NCBI GenBank assembly: GCA_024709185.1
Contig: JANJXE010000047.1
Location: forward strand, 1 to 10,849
Length of the DNA: 10,849 bases
Direction: 5' to 3'
Source of the DNA: Paludibacter sp.
Lineage (GTDB): Bacteria; Bacteroidota; Bacteroidia; Bacteroidales; Paludibacteraceae
In this document: piece after piece, positions 1 to 6,552 of the stretch
Position numbering within the stretch: the stretch's first letter is position 1
How the letters are laid out: each line of letters opens with the position of its first letter
Position numbers and translations under genes: made by a program
Notes under the pieces: generated by a model
What the model saw: the letters and a program-made list of their open reading frames with translations, nothing else
Databases searched by the model: none
What the model was told of the DNA's origin: nothing

Positions 1-165
1 AATGACCTTAGTCTGTAAAACATTGCATACCTTAAACAATGCCTGCCGGTAATACACTAAGTTTCTATCGTAAATGAATTTATAGCATATGCGTTGTATT
101 TTGGACTCGAAAAAACGATCAATTTGTATAAAAAACAACTCAACTAATCAATTTTTAATTCAACA

Positions 166-849
166 ATGAACAACCTGATGCTTGTACTGCTACAAATTGT
201 AGCTCCCGAACCCGCTCCGGCTGCCGAAGGCATGAATTTATGGACGATGGCAACCTATGGTGGCCCGATTATGATTGTGCTGGCTATAATGCTTGCGCTG
301 GCCGTGTATATGTTTATCGAACGTATGACAACACTCAAGCACGCAATGCAGGAAGATAATTCGTTTATGAACCGGATCAAGGATTATATTTACGATGGTA
401 AGATAGAGGCAGCCCGGAAGTTATGCAGGGAGACAGATAGTCCTGCTTCCCGAATGGTTGATAAAGGAATAAGCCGCCTGGGTCGTCCGATGAATGATGT
501 GTTGGTGGCCATTGAAAATGTAGGCAATCTCGAAATTGCCAATCTTGAAAAAGGTCTCGTAATTATGGCATCCATTGCCGGAGGAGCACCGATGCTGGGC
601 TTTCTGGGTACTGTTACAGGGATGGTTACAACTTTCTACAATATGTCGCTCAACAACACAGGTACAATTCAGTTGCAGGATTTATCGCAGGGGATGTATC
701 AGGCCATGGTAACCACGATTGCCGGACTTATTGTTGGTATAATTGCCTATTTCGGATATAACTACCTGATTTCGCGTGTCGATTCAGTAGTTCGTAAGCT
801 GGAAGCACGTACCATGGAGTTCCTTGATTTATTAAACGAACCTGCTTAA
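166..849 (+). CDS. exbB: ExbB/TolQ-family proton channel subunit (MotA_ExbB)
   Basis: This is the inner-membrane subunit that, with ExbD, uses the proton-motive force to energise TonB. The 227-residue protein has a short hydrophobic N-terminus, then a Pro/Ala-rich stretch (residues 14-20). Three membrane segments follow at about 34-51, 131-155 and 181-202, with a cytoplasmic domain between the first two. The family signature APMLGFLGTVTGM lies at 141-153, and Thr149 and Thr183/184 sit where the channel threonines are expected. The start at 166 keeps the N-terminal segment; Met23 is a weaker alternative. There is no Shine-Dalgarno motif, only an A/T-rich leader, as is usual in Bacteroidetes. 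A possible weak -7 box (TATTTTGG, 97-104) lies upstream without a clear -33 box; otherwise bases 1-165 show nothing. ExbD starts 4 bases after the stop. Sequence alone cannot exclude a TolQ role, but a TonB-like gene in the same cluster favours ExbB. Confidence 0.93.
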   Translation: MNNLMLVLLQIVAPEPAPAAEGMNLWTMATYGGPIMIVLAIMLALAVYMFIERMTTLKHAMQEDNSFMNRIKDYIYDGKIEAARKLCRETDSPASRMVDKGISRLGRPMNDVLVAIENVGNLEIANLEKGLVIMASIAGGAPMLGFLGTVTGMVTTFYNMSLNNTGTIQLQDLSQGMYQAMVTTIAGLIVGIIAYFGYNYLISRVDSVVRKLEARTMEFLDLLNEPA

Positions 850-853
850 TATT

Positions 854-1273
854 ATGGCATTAAAGAAACGTTTAAAAGCGGAAGCCGGTTTTTCGATGTC
901 GTCGATGACGGATATCATCTTTTTGTTGTTGTTATTCTTTATTATGGCATCCACCATGTCATCGCCCAACGATATCAAGCTGAATCTTCCGCAAAGTAAA
1001 GCTACCACATCGACCCGTTCGGTGGTGGCAAAGGTGTCGATCGATAATACCGGCCGTTACTTCATTGCAGAAGGGAATGCCCGGCCCGAACAGATTGCTC
1101 CTGAGATGCTCGAGTCGTATATTATGAACCTGGTGGCACGTGATTCAACAACTTATATCGCACTGCATGCCGATCAGGAAATCGCTTACAAAGAAGTGGT
1201 GCGGGTGCTTGATATTGCCAATCAACATCAGTTGAAGCTGGTAATTGCCACCAAAGCATCCACTTCAAAATAA
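854..1273 (+). CDS. exbD: ExbD/TolR-family proton channel subunit
   Basis: This is the partner of ExbB in the proton-driven motor. The 139-residue protein has a short cytoplasmic N-terminus, one membrane helix at about 20-36, and a periplasmic domain. Asp20, in the SMSSMTD segment at the start of the helix, corresponds to the essential protonatable aspartate of ExbD (Asp25 in E. coli). The LNLPQ segment at 43-47 carries the conserved Leu-Pro just beyond the membrane. Length is normal for the family. The gene lies 4 bases after exbB and its stop is 9 bases before the tonB ATG, so the three are almost certainly translated from one message. The C-terminal periplasmic domain (about 57-135) is less conserved but keeps the expected alternation of short strands and helices. 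Confidence 0.93.
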   Translation: MALKKRLKAEAGFSMSSMTDIIFLLLLFFIMASTMSSPNDIKLNLPQSKATTSTRSVVAKVSIDNTGRYFIAEGNARPEQIAPEMLESYIMNLVARDSTTYIALHADQEIAYKEVVRVLDIANQHQLKLVIATKASTSK

Positions 1274-1282
1274 TTGAAACAA

Positions 1283-1999
1283 ATGAGACGATCAGAAATC
1301 TATGCATCAACCGGTACAGCACTCTTTGCTTTGCTTGTTCTCCTGATTCTGTTGCTGGTGGTTATGCCGGGCATGCAACGGGAACCTGAGGATGATGGAG
1401 TAATGATTAGCTTTGGCGAAGCATTCGATGGAGGTGGTATGGCGCCACAGCCGACTCAGAATGTGGCTACACAATCGGTTCCAATGCCGGCCAAAGAGGA
1501 AAAACTGATCACTCAGACCGATCAATCGGTAAGCATCACCGAATCGAAACGTAAAACCGAGGCAACCAAATCGACAAAAACCAGTTCACGCGATCAGCTC
1601 CAAAAGGAGCAGCAAGCGCAGCAAAAAGCCGATGATTTGATTGGTGGATCGTTTGGTAATTCTACCACATCGGGAAGTGGACGTACTACTTCGGAAACAA
1701 CAGCTGGTAATCCGGTAGGATCGGGAACTATGGGTGGTAACTCCTGGTCGCTAAGTGGTCGAAACCTTCTGGGGTCGATGCCAACACCCCGTTACGATCA
1801 AAACGAAGAGGGGATAGTCACAGTAGAAATACGGGTAAATGCCGGGGGAGATGTGGTGTCGGCATCCATTTCGCGACCTACAAATATTTCGAACCGAACC
1901 CTGCAACAGGCTGCCCTGACAGCTGCCCGTCAAACCCGCTTTTCATCGGGCGATGGTGTTTCGGTAGGAACCATAACGTATAATTTCAGATTACGGTAG
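1283..1999 (+). CDS. tonB: TonB-like energy transducer
   Basis: This protein should carry energy from ExbB/ExbD across the periplasm to outer-membrane receptors. From the ATG at 1283 it has 238 residues: a basic N-terminus (MRRSE), one membrane helix at about 11-30, and a long low-complexity linker at about 50-160. The linker is rich in Ser, Thr, Gln, Lys and Gly rather than Pro-Lys repeats. The C-terminal domain (about 167-238) contains GIVTVEIRVNAGGDVVSASI and ends in a Tyr-Asn-Phe strand, as in the TonB_C fold. A TTG at 1274, directly after the exbD stop, would add three residues, but the ATG is the likelier start. The anchor helix has no histidine, unlike the Ser-x3-His motif of well-studied TonB proteins. 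The cluster with exbB and exbD is the main support for the role; a TolA-like job is possible. No TonB-dependent receptor is present in the window. Confidence 0.85.
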   Translation: MRRSEIYASTGTALFALLVLLILLLVVMPGMQREPEDDGVMISFGEAFDGGGMAPQPTQNVATQSVPMPAKEEKLITQTDQSVSITESKRKTEATKSTKTSSRDQLQKEQQAQQKADDLIGGSFGNSTTSGSGRTTSETTAGNPVGSGTMGGNSWSLSGRNLLGSMPTPRYDQNEEGIVTVEIRVNAGGDVVSASISRPTNISNRTLQQAALTAARQTRFSSGDGVSVGTITYNFRLR

Positions 2000-2075
2000 C
2001 TGGAAAAAGTCTGTCCGGTTACTGTTTTTGTCAGTTAAGTACAATATTTACTGAATATCTAAAATAGATAAGCGT

Positions 2076-2624
2076 ATGAAGATATATTTATTTTTAGCCG
2101 AAGGTTTTGAAGAAATTGAAGCAATTGCTCCAATCGATGTGTTTCGTCGTGCTGAACTGGATGTCACAACTGTTTCTGTTTCGGGCGATCAGTTGGTTAC
2201 CGGTGCCCATGGTATCACAGTGGCTGCCGATGCAGTATTCGAAGAACTGAGTCTCGATGGCGACTACCTGATTTTCCTGCCGGGTGGAATGCCGGGGACT
2301 CTTAATCTGGAGGTACATGAAGGTTTACGTGGACTGATTGCTCAGCAGGCCGGTGCAGGTAATACTATCGCAGCTATATGTGCAGCGCCCTCTATTCTGG
2401 GAAAGATGGGTATCCTGAAAGGAAAAGAAGCTATTTGTTATCCCGGTTTTGAATCATACCTGCATGGTGCCATTGTTTCGACGGAAACCGTCGTGCAGTC
2501 GGGTAATGTGTTTACTGCCAAAGGCCCCGGAGTGGCTGTCGATTTTGCTCTGAAGCTGGTTGGTGCACTGAAAAGTGAAGAAGTGGCCTCGCAGGTAGCT
2601 GCCGGCATGATATACAATCGCTGA
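2076..2624 (+). CDS. DJ-1/PfpI family protein, YajL-like
   Basis: A 182-residue cytoplasmic protein of the DJ-1/ThiJ/PfpI superfamily, full length for a single domain. Visible family landmarks are GFEEIEA at 10-16, where Glu15 matches Glu18 of human DJ-1; LPGGMPG at 68-74; the nucleophile elbow AAICAAPSILG at 99-109, with reactive Cys102; and AKGPGVAVDFAL near 148-159. The position of DJ-1 His126 is Tyr122 here, which resembles E. coli YajL, where that His is also absent. Members are linked to oxidative-stress protection, chaperone activity and disputed deglycase activity; the exact reaction cannot be read from sequence. It lies 76 bases after tonB with no clear terminator or promoter between, so it may share the exbBD-tonB message. 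A strong terminator follows its stop. It lacks the features expected of the protease-type PfpI group. Confidence 0.88.
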   Translation: MKIYLFLAEGFEEIEAIAPIDVFRRAELDVTTVSVSGDQLVTGAHGITVAADAVFEELSLDGDYLIFLPGGMPGTLNLEVHEGLRGLIAQQAGAGNTIAAICAAPSILGKMGILKGKEAICYPGFESYLHGAIVSTETVVQSGNVFTAKGPGVAVDFALKLVGALKSEEVASQVAAGMIYNR

Positions 2625-2640
2625 GGAAATTACCCGTTCA

Positions 2641-2690
2641 TACACAAAAAAGCAGTGGAAACGATAGAATTCCACTGCTTTTTTTGTGTA
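2641..2690. terminator. Two-way intrinsic terminator between convergent genes
   Basis: The left arm (2641-2660) and right arm (2670-2690) form a stem of about 20 base pairs with a single bulged T and a 9-base loop. The core is GCAGTGGAA/TTCCACTGC. The A run on the left arm and the T run on the right arm give a U-tract whichever way it is transcribed. It therefore fits termination of both the DJ-1-like gene (plus) and the meaB gene (minus), whose stops lie 16 and 11 bases away. Confidence 0.93.
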
Positions 2691-2701
2691 ACTAAGTTGG
2701 A

Positions 2702-3802
2702 TTATCCCTGCATCTTACTATAAGCGTCAAGAAGGTTTTTTGCTCCGATAAACGAACTGACTTCGTTGGAAATCACCTTTTCTTCCATGGCACTCAGCAT
2801 TTTCTTTAGTTCAGGATTCTGATAAAACCGCGAACGAAGCTGTTCGTTAATGGTTTCGTACATCCAATAACGCGATTGCTGATTACGGTGATGGTGGAAA
2901 AATCCATTTTCTCTGGTAAAAGCAACGAACTTTTCAATCATTGTCCAGATTTCATCAATTCCATTTTTATCAATTGAAGAACAGGGAATCACCTCAGGAG
3001 TCCATCCCGATTCACTTACAGGAAACAGATGTAGTGCGTTCTGAAATTGGGCTTTAGCGAGCATGGCTTTTTCCACATTCGACCCATCGCATTTGTTGAT
3101 CGCAATTCCATCGGCCATTTCCATGATACCCCGTTTGATTCCCTGAAGTTCATCGCCGGTTCCGGCCAGCTGCAGCAACAGGAAAAAATCGACCATCGAA
3201 TGAACGGCCGTTTCTGACTGGCCCACACCTACTGTTTCAACAAAAATAGTATCGAAACCGGCTGCCTCACACAGGATAATGCTTTCGCGGGTTTTACGGG
3301 CCACTCCACCCAGCGAACCTGCAGAAGGGGAAGGACGAATAAATGCATTGCTGGCGACAGAGAGTTCCTCCATTCGGGTTTTGTCGCCGAGAATACTTCC
3401 TTTCGAACGCTCACTGCTGGGGTCAATGGCTAAAACTGCCAGCTTGTGATTCCGGCGGATGAGGTACATCCCCAGGGCCTCGATAAAGGTGCTTTTCCCT
3501 GCTCCCGGAACGCCCGTAATACCCAGCCGGATGGAATTGCCGGTATACGGAAGGCATTTTTCAATTACTTCCTGGGCAATGGCCTGGTGTTCGGGCAATG
3601 AACTTTCGACCAACGTAACTGCCTGACTAAGAACTGAAATATTCCCTGCCAGTATGCCTGTCACATACTCATCGACTGAATAATTCCGTCGCTTCGCTTT
3701 TTTTGTAAGATACGGATTGACGATGGGAACATCACTAATGCCTTTGTTCACCGAAAGTCCTTTGTAGGCAGGGTCGTTTTCCGGATGTTGATGTGCCGAC
3801 AT
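2702..3802 (-). CDS. meaB: MeaB/ArgK-type P-loop GTPase (methylmalonyl-CoA mutase chaperone)
   Basis: A G3E-family GTPase. Characterised relatives (MeaB, human MMAA) gate cobalamin loading and protect methylmalonyl-CoA mutase. The 366-residue protein has an N-terminal helical part (about 40-90) and a Walker A motif GVPGAGKST at 97-105. IDPSS follows at 126-130, then a switch segment ETVGVGQSE at 189-197, DELQGIKRG at 217-225, and the guanine-specificity motif NKCD at 236-239. The tail (about 310-366) fits the dimerisation arm. It is somewhat longer than the usual 320-340 residues because of an N-terminal extension of about 35 residues. It starts 2 bases after the DUF1573 stop, so the two should be co-transcribed. 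The old name ArgK (arginine transport kinase) is a misnomer for this family. No mutase gene is in the window; Bacteroidetes use that enzyme in the succinate-propionate route, so it is presumably elsewhere. Confidence 0.92.
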   Translation of the reverse strand: MSAHQHPENDPAYKGLSVNKGISDVPIVNPYLTKKAKRRNYSVDEYVTGILAGNISVLSQAVTLVESSLPEHQAIAQEVIEKCLPYTGNSIRLGITGVPGAGKSTFIEALGMYLIRRNHKLAVLAIDPSSERSKGSILGDKTRMEELSVASNAFIRPSPSAGSLGGVARKTRESIILCEAAGFDTIFVETVGVGQSETAVHSMVDFFLLLQLAGTGDELQGIKRGIMEMADGIAINKCDGSNVEKAMLAKAQFQNALHLFPVSESGWTPEVIPCSSIDKNGIDEIWTMIEKFVAFTRENGFFHHHRNQQSRYWMYETINEQLRSRFYQNPELKKMLSAMEEKVISNEVSSFIGAKNLLDAYSKMQG

Positions 3803-3804
3803 TT

Positions 3805-4200
3805 CTATTGGTTCATTACTGCCGGTTTGGGAGTAACATCACCCTTAATGGTAAGCACAGTGGCATTGCTTCCGGCATTGCTGAATACAGTGATAGTTTT
3901 AATAAAACTACCCGGGCGATTTTGGGGATTGTAGGCTGCTGTTACGGTGCCTTTCTTACCCGGAAGAATTGGTTCTTTGGTCCAGGTAGGTGTGGTACAA
4001 CCACAGGCTGCCTGCACTCTGTTGATCACCAGTGGCGCATCTCCCTTATTGGTAAAGGAAAAGGTCACTGTAGCCAGTCCGTTTTCTTCTTTAATTTTAC
4101 CAAAATCGTGTGTGGTTTTATCGAAGGTCAGTACCGGCTGTTGTGCCGTAAGTAAACCTGCAAAGATAGCCAGTGAAAGCAAAATAACTATACGTTTCAT
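3805..4200 (-). CDS. Secreted DUF1573 domain protein
   Basis: A 131-residue exported protein of unknown function. Residues 1-19 form a typical signal peptide (Lys-Arg, hydrophobic core, cleavage probably after Ala19 or Gln20, in TAQQP); there is no lipobox Cys. The rest is a single DUF1573 domain, predicted to be an immunoglobulin-like beta sandwich. It shows THDFGKI at 30-36, TFSFTNKGDAPLVI at 46-59, the signature ACGCTTP at 65-71 with Cys66 and Cys68, and a PGKKGTV turn at 80-86. The two closely spaced cysteines are the hallmark of this Bacteroidetes-rich family; metal binding or redox activity has not been shown to my knowledge. It is the first gene of a pair with meaB and has a good -7 box 38 bases upstream of its ATG. 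The functional link to a cytoplasmic GTPase is unclear. Confidence 0.87.
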   Translation of the reverse strand: MKRIVILLSLAIFAGLLTAQQPVLTFDKTTHDFGKIKEENGLATVTFSFTNKGDAPLVINRVQAACGCTTPTWTKEPILPGKKGTVTAAYNPQNRPGSFIKTITVFSNAGSNATVLTIKGDVTPKPAVMNQ

Positions 4201-4237
4201 GTTTCATTTTTTTAATTGAAAATAGAGAAATCAATCG

Positions 4238-4245
4238 CAAAGTTA
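4238..4245 (-). promoter_or_regulatory. -7 promoter box for the DUF1573-meaB pair
   Basis: Read on the minus strand the sequence is TAACTTTG, a full match to the Bacteroidetes -7 consensus TAnnTTTG. It lies 37 bases upstream of the DUF1573 ATG, giving a leader of roughly 30 nucleotides. No TTTG box is visible 19-21 bases upstream, so the support is the -7 box and its position only. It lies downstream of the HU terminator, which makes an independent start sensible. Confidence 0.5.
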
Positions 4246-4318
4246 CTAAATATATTCTGGCAGTGAGGTTAAAAATGGCTAATTTTACGCTCCTTTAAGT
4301 TGGTAAGCGCTATAAAAA

Positions 4319-4350
4319 GCAAAAAAGGAATATGACTACTCATATTCCTT
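4319..4350 (-). terminator. Intrinsic terminator of the HU gene
   Basis: A perfect 11-base-pair stem: AAGGAATATGA at 4325-4335 and TCATATTCCTT at 4340-4350, with a four-base loop (CTAC on the plus strand). Read on the minus strand it is followed by a run of six T, partly within the stem, and then GC. It ends the HU transcript 24 bases after the stop codon and separates it from the DUF1573 gene. Confidence 0.88.
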
Positions 4351-4373
4351 ATTCTAATAGGTTGAACCTGTAT

Positions 4374-4646
4374 TTAATTTACTGCGGCTGCAAGTTCAGC
4401 TCCTGCTTTAAATTTAGCAACTTTTTTGGCTTCAATGGTAATTGCTTGTTTTGTTTTTGGGTTGATACCCTGACGAGCAGTTCTCTCAGAAACAGAGAAT
4501 GTTCCAAAACCAACCAGACTTACTTTATCACCTGCAACTAATGCATTGGATACAGCTTTAATGGTAGCATCGAGTGCTTTTTTAGCATCAGCTTTACTCA
4601 GACCGGCTCCTTCGGCGATCGCATTGATTAACTCAGCTTTGTTCAT
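4374..4646 (-). CDS. HU-family histone-like DNA-binding protein
   Basis: A 90-residue nucleoid protein, exactly the usual HU length, which binds and bends DNA as a dimer. The N-terminal helical part (1-40) carries MNKAELINAIAEGAGLSKADA. GFGTF at 46-50 opens the beta-arm, and the arm tip holds INPKTK at 61-66 with the intercalating Pro63. The C-terminus AKFKAGAELAAAVN is typical. Position 61 is Ile where E. coli HU has Arg in RxGRNP; a GINP arm is, as far as I recall, normal for Bacteroidetes. The gene stands alone: it has a full-consensus promoter 51-81 bases upstream and its own terminator. It could be named hup, but the genome may hold several paralogues, so I give no symbol. Confidence 0.95.
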   Translation of the reverse strand: MNKAELINAIAEGAGLSKADAKKALDATIKAVSNALVAGDKVSLVGFGTFSVSERTARQGINPKTKQAITIEAKKVAKFKAGAELAAAVN

Positions 4647-4696
4647 AATAATGTAATAATTTATAGATTAGACACCTGTGTTTGACTATCAGCTGA

Positions 4697-4727
4697 CAAA
4701 TGTAATAGATTGTGTTTAAAAAACAAA
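4697..4727 (-). promoter_or_regulatory. Full-consensus Bacteroidetes promoter for HU
   Basis: On the minus strand this reads TTTG (4727-4724), exactly 19 bases, then TACATTTG (4704-4697). Both boxes match the Bacteroidetes primary-sigma consensus TTTG-N19-21-TAnnTTTG. Transcription would start near 4690, leaving a leader of about 44 nucleotides before the HU ATG at 4646. This is the best promoter in the window and supports the phylum assignment. Confidence 0.85.
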
Positions 4728-4808
4728 TTTTTAGTGCAAAAAAATATAACTTTTTTTTATCTGAAACAAAAAAGATGTTAGAAAACATATTTTAGCCTGA
4801 AAAATGAC

Positions 4809-4816
4809 TATTTTTG
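4809..4816 (+). promoter_or_regulatory. -7 promoter box for the rhomboid operon
   Basis: TATTTTTG is a full match to TAnnTTTG. It ends 21 bases before the rhomboid ATG at 4838, giving a short leader of about 15 nucleotides. A TTTG -33 box is not visible at the proper distance; the region there is AT-rich. It points away from the HU promoter, so bases 4647-4837 form a divergent control region. Confidence 0.5.
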
Positions 4817-4837
4817 TAGCACAATATTCATAAAAGT

Positions 4838-5635
4838 ATGTACAGCAACCGCTCTTCTTTTCTTGACTCCATACCGCCGGTCGTAAAAAATCTGATTGCC
4901 ATCAACCTGATCATGTGGCTGGCAACTCTGGTGTTACCTTCCTTCCTTCGCAGGTGGGGGCTATCTGTCGATCTTACCGACATCCTGGGGATGCATTACT
5001 GGGCTTCCGAACGATTCAACCCGGCACAGCTGATGACCTATATGTTTATGCACGGTGGGTTTGGGCATGTGTTTTTTAATATGTTTGCGCTGTATATGTT
5101 TGGCGGGGTACTTGAAAATTACTGGGGTCCCAAACGTTTTCTGTTTTACTACATGGTTACGGGTGTTGGCGCAGGTATTATTCAACAACTTTTCTGGACG
5201 GTCGAATTTCATTCAGTTATTAATGCTCTCAATATAGCCATTTCTTCCGGTTCGGCAGCAGAGCTCGAAGCCTATCAGCATGTGCTTGAAAAATACTTCC
5301 GTTTTAGTAACTTCAGCGCTATGGGCCCGTCCGATATCATCGAATTGAAAACGATGTTTCTGAATCTTCCGGTCACAGTGGGGGCATCGGGTTCGGTATT
5401 CGGACTGTTGCTTGCATTTGGCTGGTTATTCCCTGAAGTGAAACTGATGATGCTCTTTTTTCCGGTTCCCATTAAAGCACGTGTATTCGTAATTCTGTAT
5501 GGTGTAGCCGAGTTATTTCTGGGTGTAGCCAATTTCTCAGGTGATAGTGTGGCCCATTTTGCTCACCTTGGCGGTATGCTCTTCGGATTAATTTTAATTT
5601 TAATCTGGAGAAAAAATCAATTTCGTAACTGGTAA
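4838..5635 (+). CDS. Rhomboid-family intramembrane serine protease (first of two)
   Basis: A 265-residue polytopic membrane protein that should cut membrane-spanning substrates within the bilayer. The catalytic elements are complete: the oxyanion-loop region HGGFGHVFFN at 72-81 with His72, His77 and Asn81; the serine motif GASGS at 182-186 with nucleophile Ser184; and AHFAHLGG at 239-246 with catalytic His243. About six membrane helices can be placed near 17-34, 78-92, 101-120, 184-199, 205-228 and 243-257. A soluble-looking insert of about 55 residues (121-175) separates the third and fourth helices and includes a charged helix (about 140-156). Substrates are unknown. The second rhomboid gene starts 12 bases after its stop, so they form an operon led by this gene. 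Confidence 0.92.
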   Translation: MYSNRSSFLDSIPPVVKNLIAINLIMWLATLVLPSFLRRWGLSVDLTDILGMHYWASERFNPAQLMTYMFMHGGFGHVFFNMFALYMFGGVLENYWGPKRFLFYYMVTGVGAGIIQQLFWTVEFHSVINALNIAISSGSAAELEAYQHVLEKYFRFSNFSAMGPSDIIELKTMFLNLPVTVGASGSVFGLLLAFGWLFPEVKLMMLFFPVPIKARVFVILYGVAELFLGVANFSGDSVAHFAHLGGMLFGLILILIWRKNQFRNW

Positions 5636-5647
5636 CCATATCAATAT

Positions 5648-6532
5648 ATGAATCTGCTTGACAATTTAAAAGAAACCTATCGACAGGGTACTGTTGCTAT
5701 ACGCCTGATTTTTATTAATGTGGCCGTATATGCTATTTTGCAGTTGCTGCTCATCTTTCTAAAGCTTTTCATTATTAATGGTGATGGCATTTACCAGTGG
5801 CTTGCCTTACCGGCCAGTTTTGGTCAACTGCTTTATTATCCCTGGACTCTCATTAGTTACATGTTTTTACACAAAGACCTGTTTCATCTGGCCTTTAATA
5901 TGATTGCCCTGTATTGGTTTGGAAAGCTTTTCCTGATGTACCATACCGGTAAACAACTTACCGGGCTTTATCTGTTGGGCGGCCTTACTGCCGGATTATT
6001 GTATATGCTTTTCTACAACCTCTTTCCGCTTTTTCAGGGGATGACAGGTTTCAGTGTGTTGATGGGAGCATCGGGTTCCATAATGGCCATCATAGTGGCT
6101 ACTGCAATGCAGGCCCCCAATATGGAACTGCGGTTTTTTCTGTTGGGAAATGTGAAACTCAAATACATAGCTCTGGTAGCTGTGCTGATAAGCCTGTTCA
6201 GCATCACCTCGTCGAATGCCGGAGGTGAAATTGCTCATCTCGGTGGGGCTTTGTACGGTTATATTTTTATCGTATCTTTGCGACGCGGAAAGGACCTGAC
6301 CCGAAGGACATCACGGTTAATCGATTCGCTGACTACACTCTTTAGGCCCCGAAAATTAAAGGTGAAGAAAGGAGGTGGTCAACGTACTAAAATGACCGAT
6401 GCCGAGTACAACATGCACAAAGCCAGGAATATGGCTGAAATCGACAGAATACTCGATAAAGTGAAAGCATCGGGATACAGCAGCCTTACCGACGATGAAA
6501 AGAATACATTATTTCAACAACGTAAAAACTAA
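5648..6532 (+). CDS. Rhomboid-family intramembrane serine protease with C-terminal cytoplasmic tail (second of two)
   Basis: A 294-residue rhomboid protease, clearly distinct from its upstream neighbour. The catalytic residues are present: FLHKDLFHLAFN at 73-84 with His75, His80 and Asn84; GASGS at 140-144 with Ser142; and EIAHLGG at 194-200 with His197. It lacks the long helix 3-4 insert of the first copy. Instead it has a basic tail after residue 211: a Lys/Arg-rich linker (212-250), then a helical segment of about 44 residues (DAEYNMHKAR at 251-260, EIDRILDKVKASG near 264-276, ending LTDDEKNTLFQ). I recall this tail as a Bacteroidetes rhomboid-associated domain (possibly DUF6576), but this is unchecked. 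The tail should be cytoplasmic and may recruit a partner. Substrates are unknown. The stop codon overlaps a small terminator-like hairpin. Confidence 0.9.
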   Translation: MNLLDNLKETYRQGTVAIRLIFINVAVYAILQLLLIFLKLFIINGDGIYQWLALPASFGQLLYYPWTLISYMFLHKDLFHLAFNMIALYWFGKLFLMYHTGKQLTGLYLLGGLTAGLLYMLFYNLFPLFQGMTGFSVLMGASGSIMAIIVATAMQAPNMELRFFLLGNVKLKYIALVAVLISLFSITSSNAGGEIAHLGGALYGYIFIVSLRRGKDLTRRTSRLIDSLTTLFRPRKLKVKKGGGQRTKMTDAEYNMHKARNMAEIDRILDKVKASGYSSLTDDEKNTLFQQRKN

Positions 6533-6550
6533 CCGGTAATCCGGTTTTTT
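6531..6550 (+). terminator. Small terminator-like hairpin between rhomboid 2 and the EEP gene (possible attenuator)
   Basis: AACCGG (6531-6536), loop TAAT, CCGGTT (6541-6546), then T to 6550. The six-pair stem is perfect, with a run of six T that overlaps its last two pairs. It begins inside the rhomboid 2 stop codon and ends two bases before the next ATG (6553), so it occupies the whole ribosome-binding stretch of the following gene. It could lower transcription into, or translation of, the EEP gene. Stem length is marginal for full termination. Confidence 0.5.
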
Positions 6551-6552
6551 GT

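Noticed and set aside
2..52. Short frame at the left edge that could be the tail of a gene or a 16-codon peptide
   Set aside because: It is too short and without a recognisable motif; the other two plus frames stop at once, and no support for a gene was seen.
1274..1282. TTG start for tonB directly after the exbD stop
   Set aside because: An in-frame ATG lies three codons downstream at 1283, with a natural basic N-terminus (MRRSE); the TTG is simply the first possible codon after a stop.
3793..4155. Plus-strand open frame of 120 codons opposite the DUF1573 gene
   Set aside because: The minus-strand frame has a signal peptide and the DUF1573 signature; the plus-strand product looks like an antisense artefact.
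4464..4466. HU arm with Ile in place of the Arg in RxGRNP
   Set aside because: A GINP arm is, to my knowledge, common in Bacteroidetes HU proteins and Pro63 is kept, so it is not a defect.
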